DNA of 59,830 nt from Bacteroidales bacterium (GTDB taxonomy: Bacteria; Bacteroidota; Bacteroidia; Bacteroidales; P3). The position numbers were made by a program, and so were the translations under genes. Under the pieces are notes generated by a model. That model saw only the letters and a program-made list of their open reading frames with translations. It was not told the origin of the DNA and ran no database searches. Shown here piece after piece: positions 33,471 through 42,300 of the stretch (within the stretch, counting starts at the first letter, position 1; the number at the start of each line of letters is the position of its first letter). The DNA lies in the NCBI GenBank assembly GCA_017454015.1, contig JAFTDW010000030.1:1-59830 (forward strand). The letters run 5' to 3'.

Positions 33471-34871
33471 TCACAAATTACGCACATGCAGCTCCCTGCC
33501 TTCAACGTATATCGCGCTGAATGGTCGCACGGGGCACAGGTATTCGCAGGCTCCGCAGCCTATGCAGCGGCTCTCGTCGACCACGGGGCCTTGCTGTTGC
33601 ATGGTGATGGCTTCGGCAGGGCAGTGGCGCGCGCAGTTGCCGCAGGCGGCTTCGCCTAAGGCAGCCAGACAGTTGTCGCGCAGCACCACGGCGTGGCCTA
33701 TGCTTATGGTGCTCTTCTCTTCCGGTGTTATGCGCTTTATGGCACCCGTGGGGCACACCTCGCTGCACGCCACGCACTCTGGGCGGCAGTAGCCTTTCTC
33801 ATAGCTCATTTCGGGCTGCATGAGGCTTTGCAGCTCCGCCGACGGGCGCAGCACACCGTTGGGACAGTGGCTCACGCAGAGCTGGCAGGCGGTGCAGTGC
33901 TTCTCAAAATGGCGCAGACTCACGGCGCCGTAGGGCTTCAGCGGTGTGGTGCGCTTGGGCACCGCCTTTTTCTGTATCGCGGCGAGGCCTCCGTCAATCT
34001 TGTGCTCCTGCGCTTTGATGGTGGCAGCCACTGCCACGGCGGCTGTGGCTGCAAGGAACTGTCGGCGGCTTGTGCCGTCGCCGCTGTCGGGCCGCTCTGT
34101 CGCCGTGGCGGCTTTCCCTCCTTTGGTGCGCAGGGTCAGCGCACCGGTGGGGCAGAGGCTCACGCAGTCCATGCAGGCCACGCAGCGCGACGTGTCGACG
34201 CTCTTGCTCGCTACGTCTATACACATGGCCTTGCACATCCGCTCGCATTTGCCGCAGCCAATGCACTTCTCGGCATCGAAGCGCGGCTGTACAAGGCTGT
34301 GGCGCGACAGGAGGCTGAGAGCGCTTCCCACGGGGCACACGCTGTTGCACCACAGCCGCCCACACAACAGCGAGAGTATGGCTACAGCCAGCAGCGTCGC
34401 ACCGGCAACGATGGCAGTGGCGGTGCCGGCCGTGTGCAGGTCGGCAGCGGTGGCTACTATGCGCCCGTAGGCACTGTAGGGGGCTATGAGCAGGGCAACG
34501 CTGTTGAAGCCAGCAGCCAGGGATGCCACAAACAAGGCCAGCACAGTGTAGCGTAGCCAGTTGTGGGGCTTGCCGTATTTCATGCGCCCCTCTTTGCGCC
34601 GCTTGCCAATATGTCCAAGCTTGTAGAAGAGGTCTTGCAGTATCCCGAGCGGGCATACAACGCTGCAGTATACACGCCCCAGCAGGTAGGTGACCAGTAG
34701 GATGAATACTACAACAACCACGTTGGCGGCAAGCACCGCAGGCAGTAGTTGCAGCTTTGCCATCCACCCGAGCCAGTGGGCTGTGGCATCACCGGGTATC
34801 AGGAACAGAGCCGTGATGCCCAATAAGAATACTGTGGCGGCAACAATTCGTATTGCGCGAAGATGTTTCAT
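33471..34871 (-). CDS. Membrane 4Fe-4S protein, NapH-NapG-like fusion with internal Tat motif
   Basis: A 466-residue membrane iron-sulfur protein. Residues 1-200 are NapH-like: four or five helices and two cytosolic cluster motifs (RVYCSVVCPLG at 66-76, LWCNSVCPVG at 173-182). Two ferredoxin motifs follow (CIGCGKCERMCK at 203, CVACMDCVSLCP at 230). At 268-283 a twin-arginine motif SRRQFLAATAAVAVAA appears inside the chain, followed by four more cluster motifs (CTACQLCVSHCP, CVACSEVCP, CGNCARHCP, CIGCGACEYLCP), as in NapG. The ATG at 34869-34871 leaves 7 bases from the LuxR stop. It likely passes quinol or ferredoxin electrons toward the exported reductase encoded next. Confidence 0.85.
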   Translation of the reverse strand: MKHLRAIRIVAATVFLLGITALFLIPGDATAHWLGWMAKLQLLPAVLAANVVVVVFILLVTYLLGRVYCSVVCPLGILQDLFYKLGHIGKRRKEGRMKYGKPHNWLRYTVLALFVASLAAGFNSVALLIAPYSAYGRIVATAADLHTAGTATAIVAGATLLAVAILSLLCGRLWCNSVCPVGSALSLLSRHSLVQPRFDAEKCIGCGKCERMCKAMCIDVASKSVDTSRCVACMDCVSLCPTGALTLRTKGGKAATATERPDSGDGTSRRQFLAATAAVAVAATIKAQEHKIDGGLAAIQKKAVPKRTTPLKPYGAVSLRHFEKHCTACQLCVSHCPNGVLRPSAELQSLMQPEMSYEKGYCRPECVACSEVCPTGAIKRITPEEKSTISIGHAVVLRDNCLAALGEAACGNCARHCPAEAITMQQQGPVVDESRCIGCGACEYLCPVRPFSAIYVEGRELHVRNL

Positions 34872-34878
34872 ATTGTTT

Positions 34879-35466
34879 TTATGTGAGATTGTGAAGCATG
34901 GCGTACATGGCAAGGCCTGCCACCGACTTGATGTTGGTCTTGCGGGTTATGTTCTTTCTGTGCGAGTTTACGGTGTGTATGCTTATGTGCAGCCGGTCGG
35001 CTATCTCCTTGCTGCTCAGTCCTTGCGCTACAAGTATCAGCACATCGGTCTCTCGTTCGCTCAGCTCGTAGTCGTCCTGTCGCTCTTTGACATTGTCTGC
35101 CGCTTTCTCTTTTTTCAGTTGGTCGCGGATGATGCGGACCACATCGCCGCGGTGGCAGCGTATGTCTATCACGGCATCGTAGGCTTCCAGCAGGTCGCGC
35201 TCAACATACTGGTATACAATGGCGAGTACAGGCATGGAAGGACGCGCAAGCCTCATGTCGGCAAGTTCGCGGCGCGTGGCGCAACCCTGCACAGTAGGGT
35301 TGATGAGCATCACGTCGGGGGCAAGCGTGGCAATGCGGCTTTCAAGATTGTTGGCGTCGTGGATAGGTGACAGAAGGTTGATGTCGGGCTCCGGACTCAG
35401 AATGTTTCGGAGACCTTCGGCGACAATTTCCGAGGGCTCTATTATCAATATGGCATTCTTGCTCAT
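34879..35466 (-). CDS. LuxR/NarL-type regulator with a non-phosphorylatable receiver
   Basis: A 195-residue DNA-binding regulator. The C-terminal LuxR helix-turn-helix is canonical (LSERETDVLILVAQGLSSKEI and TVNSHRKNITRKT, about 133-180). The N-terminal receiver-like domain has lost its key residues: the phosphoacceptor Asp is Asn56 (DVMLINPTV) and the acidic pair at the end of beta1 is Glu-Pro (IIEPSEI). It therefore cannot work by standard phosphorylation. Its ATG overlaps the hemerythrin stop by 4 bases (ATGA), so the two are translated together; the hemerythrin may provide the signal. Confidence 0.88.
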   Translation of the reverse strand: MSKNAILIIEPSEIVAEGLRNILSPEPDINLLSPIHDANNLESRIATLAPDVMLINPTVQGCATRRELADMRLARPSMPVLAIVYQYVERDLLEAYDAVIDIRCHRGDVVRIIRDQLKKEKAADNVKERQDDYELSERETDVLILVAQGLSSKEIADRLHISIHTVNSHRKNITRKTNIKSVAGLAMYAMLHNLT

Positions 35467-36125
35467 CTGGCTTTGCTGATTATTTTTGAGTAGGGTACGA
35501 GTACTTTCTCCTCTATCAAGGCGTGCTTCTTGAGATCCGACGAGAGCTGTAGTATGTCAAACACAAGCTCTATCGTTTCATCGGGTAGTGTGTCCGAAGG
35601 GAGGTATTTGTACACTATCTGGGTGAGGTCGGAGAGTTTGTCGACAAGTGTGTCGTGGACCAGCATGAAGTTTGTGCTCATCTTGTGAGGGTCGAGCAGG
35701 TATGGAAACACTTCGACCTCTTCGTGGTCGAAGTGTTCTTTCACCTCTGCTTGGTAGTCGTGGTAGAATTTTTCGAGCATGGTGCCGTATCGGGTGTCTA
35801 TGCGCTTGGTCATATTGTGCAGGTGGCGTCCGATGTGAGGCAACCGTTCGTCGATGTAGTAGCGGTGCGAGGCTTGCAGGTAAGGTATGAGCAGCGACAT
35901 GTCAATGTCGCTCAGCTCTTTGTCGGTGGGTAGGTAGTTGTCGAAAGTGTATATGTTGCACACAAGCAGCAGCAAATCCTCGGGCACATTGTTGGCCTTG
36001 CACACATCGCGAATGCTGCGGTCGCCAAAGCCCAGGGGTATGTTGAACCGAGGCAGGGTGAGTATCAGGTTGTGGTTGACCTCAATAAGGTAGGCCATCT
36101 TCATTGTGGGTTGGAAAAGTTGCAT
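35463..36125 (-). CDS. Hemerythrin-domain protein
   Basis: About 220 residues from the ATG at 36123-36125 (MQLFQPTMKMAYLIE); an upstream TTG at 36170 and later ATGs at 36104 and 36098 are alternatives. The hemerythrin HHE domain occupies the C-terminal two thirds. Candidate di-iron ligands are in SHRYYIDERLPHIGRH, EHFDHEEVEVFPYL, LVHDTLVD and KKHALIEEKVLVPY. The N-terminal PLGFGDRSIRDVCKANNV block recalls the ScdA/RIC N-terminal region but lacks its Cys pair. Such proteins bind oxygen or nitric oxide or repair Fe-S clusters, fitting the Fe-S genes downstream. Coupled by ATGA overlap to the LuxR regulator. Confidence 0.85.
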   Translation of the reverse strand: MQLFQPTMKMAYLIEVNHNLILTLPRFNIPLGFGDRSIRDVCKANNVPEDLLLLVCNIYTFDNYLPTDKELSDIDMSLLIPYLQASHRYYIDERLPHIGRHLHNMTKRIDTRYGTMLEKFYHDYQAEVKEHFDHEEVEVFPYLLDPHKMSTNFMLVHDTLVDKLSDLTQIVYKYLPSDTLPDETIELVFDILQLSSDLKKHALIEEKVLVPYSKIISKAR

Positions 36126-36182
36126 CTGGTCAGGAAAATTGTTGTTTGGATATGCTGTTCTTAGAGGCAAGGGCTATGGCTG

Positions 36183-38540
36183 TTATCGTTTGATGATTTT
36201 TTGCATCGTCATGCCATTGGGTGTTACTATGCGTGCTATGTATATGCCGGCAGGGTGGTTTGAGAGGTCTATGGCTTTCACGTTGGATTTGCTTGTTACC
36301 AAGTGTCCGTTGCAGCTGAACACCTCAACCTGCAAGGCGTTCTCGCTAAGGGTGATGCGTCCGTCTGTCGGGTTGGGGTACACATGTACCTGTGTGTTTA
36401 TTGGAGCCTCTATGCCCTCAAAGTCGGTGGCTATCTCTATGTCGTCGATTACCAGTGCCATGCCGCCCATGGTGTAGTGCAGTATGCCAAGGTATATGGT
36501 CTGTCCGGCAAACTCGGCAAGGTCGACCACTATGCGTTTGTAGTCTTGGTCGGCTACTACCTGCAGCGGCATGATGGTGCGTGTGAAATCTCGTGCATGT
36601 GTGGGTTTTGTGGTGGCTACCTTCACTTCCACAGAGTCGGTGTAGGTGGGGGCTCCGTACGAGCGGGCAAAGAACGAGAGTTTTTGCGGGTTTTCGGCGT
36701 CGGGCATGTGCAAGGCAGGCGATACCAGGTAGTTGTCGCTCAGCACGGCGTTGCCCCAAAAGCCGTCGTGATAGGAGTAGGGGTAGTACGACCACGAGAT
36801 GGCGGCGTCGTTGCCGCGGCGTATCAGGTGGCCCGCCAGCGTGGTGTCGGCGTCGAGGCGTGCTATCATCCCGCGTACCGACTCCCAGCCACGACCGTCG
36901 TTGTTGCCATCGAGCGGCTCCCAGCAACCCAGGGACTCGTCGAGTGGCTCGTGATAGGGGAACGTGGATACATGGTCTTCGCAGGCCGAGATGGTTATAT
37001 AGCCGGTGTCCGTTGCGGTGCCTGCTGCAGTCTGCACTGTCACGATCACACGCTTGCGTCCTGCGGCGCTCGACGGCCATTGCACATACACGGTGTCGCC
37101 CATTGTCGGTGCAGTGATGCCTTCGCAGCTCCAGCGGCAGTTGGTTATAGGCAGCGAGCTCACTACCTTGGCAACAAGCCTTACACGCTGAGAGGAACGT
37201 GCCGTGACGGGCATCTCTATCTCCACTTCGGGGGCGGTGGCTGCCGTGGCCTCTATGCTGCGGACCTCAAGGCCTTCCACGTCGCGCAGGTTCTTGTGGC
37301 GCATGGCCACGTATATAGTGTCGCCGGCCCATTGGCTTAGCGATAGCACCCTCCTGACAGGCACTGCAGTGGGTTGCAGCGTCTCGCTGAAACTCGGCGT
37401 GGTAAAGTCGGACACTGCGTTGCCGTTGGTCGACACATAGACTTCGTAGACGGCGCGGTTGCTCAGCGGCTCGTAGGGCAGCACGCTCCACGACAGCTCG
37501 TAGTCTCCCGTGGCGGGCACCGCTATGGCTTGGCTTACCAGCCATACCCAGTGCCAGCGGTCGCGCTCCGTAAGGTACCAGCAGCCCAAGCCTATGTCGA
37601 AGGTCTCGGTGAAGGGCAAGGTGAGCGGCTTGGTGCAGTCTATCACGCGTATGGAACGGTAGGCGGTGTCGTATCCGTTGCCGTAGGTGCCTATAAGGCG
37701 CATGTTGTAGGTGCCCACGGAGTCCCATGTGGCTCTGATACTGTTGCCGGTGCCATTGCCTATGCCGTCAATCTGCCATGAGTAGCTTGTAAGCCCGGAG
37801 CCCGACAGCAGCACGGCACGCAACACGGTTGTGTCGCCGGCGTATACGTATGCGGGGCAGTATATCGCCACAACGGGCCAGCCTGTCTGGTGTATCCTCA
37901 GCCCGTCGAGCATCAGCGCACTCTGGTCGGTGCAGTCGTGGTGGCGGAAGGCTATGCGGATAGTGCGCCCTGCGTATGGCGAAAGGTCAACGGTGCGGCA
38001 CACATAGCCCCTCCCGTTGAGTGTCTCGCTGAAGAGCTGCGTTTGAAAACTCGCAATGTTCGAATCACCATCTAAGGATACGTATACCGTGTAGTGTTCC
38101 TCGTAGTTCAGCGTGTCGAGGGCCGACGCCATCCATACAAGGCTCAGGTCGCCGCTCTGCGGCATGACAATGGAGGGGCTGATAAGCCAGTTGTCGGGCG
38201 TGAGCTCGCCCTCTTCAATGTCGTAGGAGGCCGACAGTGCCACACCCTGTCCGGCATAGGCCACGCCGTAGCCGCTGACGGTGGTCCAGCTGCGCCCGTC
38301 GGTGTCGGCGTCGGCGGTGAGCCAGCCGCGCAACCCATTCTCAAAGCCTTCTCGATAAGGGAAGTTGCGAACAACGAGAGATTTGGTTTCCGATTTCTGT
38401 TGGGTGGTAGGTGCGGCAATGCTGCCGGTGCGGTGGCTGATGCCGGCACAACGGCTGCCGGGGCACTGCCACGCAGGGTGGTTTTGTGCACTTGCATTGA
38501 GTGCAACGATAGTGATGAGTAGCAAGATGTGTTTTTTCAT
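36183..38540 (-). CDS. T9SS-secreted protein with choice-of-anchor J (cleaved adhesin) domains
   Basis: A 785-residue exported protein with a signal peptide (MKKHILLLITIVALNASAQ). Two clear choice-of-anchor J/cleaved-adhesin domains start at FPYREGFENGLRGW (about 59) and FPYHEPLDESLGCW (about 526), with a shorter similar unit near LPFTETFDIGLGCW (about 305). PKD/Ig-like beta segments lie between (YSWQIDGIGNGTG; CRWSCEGITAP). The C-terminal about 75 residues are a T9SS type A tail (VHVYPNPTDGRITL ... AGIYIARIV). Proteins of this build in Porphyromonas are surface adhesins or gingipain-associated. It lies 57 bases upstream of the hemerythrin gene; whether they share a transcript is not clear. 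Confidence 0.85.
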   Translation of the reverse strand: MKKHILLLITIVALNASAQNHPAWQCPGSRCAGISHRTGSIAAPTTQQKSETKSLVVRNFPYREGFENGLRGWLTADADTDGRSWTTVSGYGVAYAGQGVALSASYDIEEGELTPDNWLISPSIVMPQSGDLSLVWMASALDTLNYEEHYTVYVSLDGDSNIASFQTQLFSETLNGRGYVCRTVDLSPYAGRTIRIAFRHHDCTDQSALMLDGLRIHQTGWPVVAIYCPAYVYAGDTTVLRAVLLSGSGLTSYSWQIDGIGNGTGNSIRATWDSVGTYNMRLIGTYGNGYDTAYRSIRVIDCTKPLTLPFTETFDIGLGCWYLTERDRWHWVWLVSQAIAVPATGDYELSWSVLPYEPLSNRAVYEVYVSTNGNAVSDFTTPSFSETLQPTAVPVRRVLSLSQWAGDTIYVAMRHKNLRDVEGLEVRSIEATAATAPEVEIEMPVTARSSQRVRLVAKVVSSLPITNCRWSCEGITAPTMGDTVYVQWPSSAAGRKRVIVTVQTAAGTATDTGYITISACEDHVSTFPYHEPLDESLGCWEPLDGNNDGRGWESVRGMIARLDADTTLAGHLIRRGNDAAISWSYYPYSYHDGFWGNAVLSDNYLVSPALHMPDAENPQKLSFFARSYGAPTYTDSVEVKVATTKPTHARDFTRTIMPLQVVADQDYKRIVVDLAEFAGQTIYLGILHYTMGGMALVIDDIEIATDFEGIEAPINTQVHVYPNPTDGRITLSENALQVEVFSCNGHLVTSKSNVKAIDLSNHPAGIYIARIVTPNGMTMQKIIKR

Positions 38541-38602
38541 GTGTTCTTTATTAAAAGAAACCTATAATGTTATTGTTGTTTGTTTAGCGATTGTCCGATG
38601 GC

Positions 38603-39127
38603 TTAATTGAGTAGGCGGCTTTCGCCCCATTTGTATTGTGGGTATGCTTTTTTGAGGTCGTTGGCGGAGCCTTCCACGCCAGAGCCGCCGCTGGTGGCAA
38701 ACACACAGAGCACCTTGCCGGTGAAGTCGTGCTTCTCAATAAAGGTGTTGATGATTGTGGGTGCGGTGTACCACCACACGGGGAAGCCAATCCAGATGGT
38801 GTCGTAGTCGGCAAGGTTGTCTATCTTTCCTTGCACCTCAGGGCGCGAGCTTTTGTCGTTCATTTCAAGCGTCGAGCGCGACTGCTTGTCGCGCCAGTCG
38901 AGGTCGGCGTCGCTGTAGGGTAGGGCAGGGGTAATGGCGTAGAGGTCGGCTCCCAACTCCTGGGCAAGCTGCTCGGCGGCACGCTTGGTGGTGCCAGTCG
39001 CCGAGAAATAGGCTACGAGGGTTTTCTTGTTGTTATCCATGGTGTTTTCGCTTTTGTTGGACGGTTGCGCACAGCCATTGAGGCAGGCTGCGACGGCAGC
39101 CGCAAATAATAGTGTTTTTATATTCAT
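38603..39127 (-). CDS. Flavodoxin-like lipoprotein
   Basis: A 174-residue flavoprotein. The leader has a lipobox (ACLNGCAQ), so the flavodoxin is exported and anchored, unlike classical cytosolic flavodoxins. The FMN phosphate loop is YFSATGTTKRAA (about 40-51), followed by DTIWIGFPVWWYTAPTI (about 109, isoalloxazine side) and FATSGGSGVEGS (about 143). It matches the flavodoxin-4 type common in Bacteroidota. Likely an NAD(P)H-linked or quinone-reducing electron carrier in the periplasm; the partner is unknown. Promoter-like TATTTTTG lies on the minus strand at 39205-39198. Confidence 0.88.
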   Translation of the reverse strand: MNIKTLLFAAAVAACLNGCAQPSNKSENTMDNNKKTLVAYFSATGTTKRAAEQLAQELGADLYAITPALPYSDADLDWRDKQSRSTLEMNDKSSRPEVQGKIDNLADYDTIWIGFPVWWYTAPTIINTFIEKHDFTGKVLCVFATSGGSGVEGSANDLKKAYPQYKWGESRLLN

Positions 39128-39197
39128 AAAAATTACTTGTATATTGTTTTGTGTTACAAATATTTATATATTCCGCTTTTGGGCTGGGTGTATCTTG

Positions 39198-39205
39198 CAA
39201 AAATA
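39198..39205 (-). promoter_or_regulatory. -7 element for the flavodoxin lipoprotein
   Basis: TATTTTTG on the minus strand, about 70 bases upstream of the start codon. No TTTG is seen at the expected -33 position, so this is tentative. The rest of the 39128-39399 gap is AT-rich with no ORF. Confidence 0.35.
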
Positions 39206-39367
39206 ATAATAATATTTGGTTTATGGCTATGGGGGGTGTGACCTAACTATCAACAATCATTGTTTATTACTTTATAGACAGTGCGTTAAGTGTGGTTAAA
39301 AAGAAACTCACAGCATTTTATTGAAAACTTCTTATCGGTGTTGTACACACCGCATTGAAATTATGAC

Positions 39368-39375
39368 TAACTTTG
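39368..39375 (+). promoter_or_regulatory. -7 element for the 1501-residue protein gene
   Basis: TAACTTTG lies 24 bases upstream of the ATG at 39400. This shows that the translation start cannot be the in-frame TTG at 39373, which is inside the promoter. Confidence 0.6.
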
Positions 39376-39399
39376 CAAATTGTTTTCACTTGTGTTGTT

Positions 39400-42300
39400 A
39401 TGAAAGCTAAATATATATTACTGTTGGTTTTGTGTGCGATGTCGGGCTTGGTGTCCTTCGGACAAAACAGCCAGACCGTCAAGTTCGACAATCAGAACCT
39501 GCCGGAACAGCTGCTGGCATGGCTCGACCAGGCGACAGCCGACAAGGAACGCAAATCGCTCAACGCCAAACTGGTCAAACAGTTTGAACCAGTCTACGGC
39601 TCTATGGAGCTCGACATGAAAGACCGTCTCGTCGAGGTGATGCACACCCTGCAGAAACTCCGCATCAAACCTCTGCCGGAGGTCTACAGCTATATCGAGA
39701 CGCTCAACATGATGGCCCTGAAGAAGGGCGGCTCTAATTTTGAGCAGTGGTTTGCCATAACCGAGTATTTGTCGAGCAAGTCTAAGAGCCTTAAGGATTT
39801 CAACTCCTTTGTGACCTTCACCAACGAGTTGGTTTCCGACAACTTGCTGTGCAGCTCCAAAGGCGCCAAGTGGCATGTGGCGCCGGGCACCACGTTTGCC
39901 ATGAGCTTGCAGGGCAAGGATATCGTGGTGGATTTCGCCAAGCCGTTCAACCTCACCTACGCCTCCGACCGCGACGAGAATGTGCTGCTCGGCACCACGG
40001 GGCGCTACTACTTTCTCGACGCCCGTTGGGTGGGGCACGGAGGCACCGTGACATGGGAGCGCACAGGTCTCGCAGCCAATGTGTGCAACGCCGTGCTGAA
40101 CAACTACGAGGCTATACTCAAGTTCCCCAAGTTCACCGCCGATTCAGTGAAATTTACCAACACCAACTACTTCCCCCAGCCCATCTACGGTCATCTTGAA
40201 GAGCAGCTCGCCGGAAAACAGGACCCCGACAAGTACACTTTCCCCAAGTTTCAGTCGTATCAAAAGAATTTCAAGCTCAAGGAGATAGCTCCAGGGGTGG
40301 ACTATAGCGGCGGCTTTATGATGCATGGCGCCAAGTTTATCACATCCGACCAGAAAAACCCCGCCACCCTCGTCTTTTACCGCTCTGGCAAGCCGTTCCT
40401 CAAGGTCAGCTCTCCCAAGTTCACCATCACCACCAAACGTATTGTGAGCGAGAATGCTGCCGTGCGTATAATGCTCGACAACGACTCTATGTACAATGCC
40501 GGCATCACGGTGCGCTATCTCGTTGAAGATGCCAAGGTGTACCTCATCAACAACCTAAAACGTAACTACTACAGCCCCTACAACAACACATACCACAACC
40601 TCGACATGCACTGCGAGCACATGGTGTGGGACATGCGCGGCGACCTGCTGGAGATGTCAATGATTAACGAGGGTGGGGGACAGAGCTCCTCGACTTTCGA
40701 GTCGCAGGATTATTTCTCCGACGATAAGTTCCGCCAGATTCAGAGCATCGATGAGGTGAGCCCCGTGTTGCGCGTATACCGTTATATGAAAAGCCGCGGC
40801 ATGGCGCGTGACTTCTTTGTCGACGAGCTGGCTCAGCATGTCCACATGGATGTCATACAGGCCAAGTCTATGGTGCACACCCTCGCCCATTCGGGTCTGG
40901 TAAGCTTCGACCAGAACAGCGGCCTCATCACTGTGCACGACAAGCTCATCTCCTACGCCAAGGCCTATAGCAAGTCGCCCGACAACGACTACGATGCCAT
41001 AAGCCTCGAAAGCAACGTGAAAGGTGTCAATGCCCGCCTTACGCTGAAAGACAACCAGCTGGCAGTGTATGGTGTCAAGCGCTTCATAGTGAGCGACAGC
41101 CAGCAGGTGGTGATCTTCCCCAAAGACGGCAACGTGGTGATTGGCAAGAACCGTCTCATTAGCTTCGACGGCCGTATCGACGCTGGCAAGTTCTACATGT
41201 ACGTCTCTAAGGCTCGCTTCATCTACGATGAGTTCAAACTCGACCTGCCGGTCATCGACTCCCTCTACTTCTATGTCTCCAGTTTTAACAACTCCAAGAA
41301 AGACCATATAGTATATACCCCGCTTTTCAACCTCACAGGCAACATAATGGTCGATAAGCCCGACAACCATTCGGGACTCAAGAAAAACAAGGGATACCCC
41401 ATACTCAACAGCCTCAAGGACAGCTATGTATACTATGACCGCAAGGATATATACGGTGGTGCATACAAGCGCGACAAGTTTTATTACACCCTCAAGCCGT
41501 TCGCTATCAATGACATGCTCCACTTTGTCACCGACAGCCTCAAGTTCAACGGCTCGCTGACCTCGGCGGGTATCTTCCCCGAAATCGTGGAGCCGTTGCG
41601 TGTGCAGCGCGACTACTCGCTGGGCTTTGTGCGCCAGACTCCCAAGTCGGGCCTGCCAGCCTACGGGGGCAAGGGTACCTATACCAACACCGTAGATCTC
41701 AGCTATAAAGGGTTCCGCGGTCAGGGCGCTGTTGACTACCTCTCCGCTCATATCGACTCCAAGCAGATAGTGTTCCTGCCCGACTCCATGCTCTCGGTGA
41801 GCGATACCTTCTATGTCGCCGAGGATGCCACATTCCCCGACATACACAACGGGCAGTGCTTCCAGCGCTGGTATCCCTACCGCGACTCTATGCGCATCTC
41901 CATGCTGCGCAACGGCAAGCCTTTTGGGCTTTACCGCAACGAGGTGACCCTCACCGGCAACACCACCATCATGCCCGGCGCGGCCTACGCCTCGGGCACC
42001 GCGGCAATGGGCGACGGCACCCTGGTGTCGCGCCGCATGGAACTCCACAGCCGCGACATGTCGGCGCGCCGCTGCTCGTTTACCGTCACCGCGCCAAGCT
42101 ACAACAACATAGCCTTTGCCACCTCGGGCGTCAAGGCCGCTGTGGATTTCGACAAAAGGAGCGGCGACTTCGTCTCCGACATGGGGATTCTGCCCGCCGA
42201 CTTGCCGCTGGTGAACTATAAGGCCTACCTCGACAGGTTCAGTTGGCATATCGACCGCAAGATTCTGGAGCTGCGTAATTCGCAGAACTCCGCAACGGGG

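Noticed and set aside
38041-38070. GTTCGAATC tRNA T-arm-like string
   Set aside because: It is inside the T9SS adhesin gene and no acceptor or anticodon stem can be formed around it.
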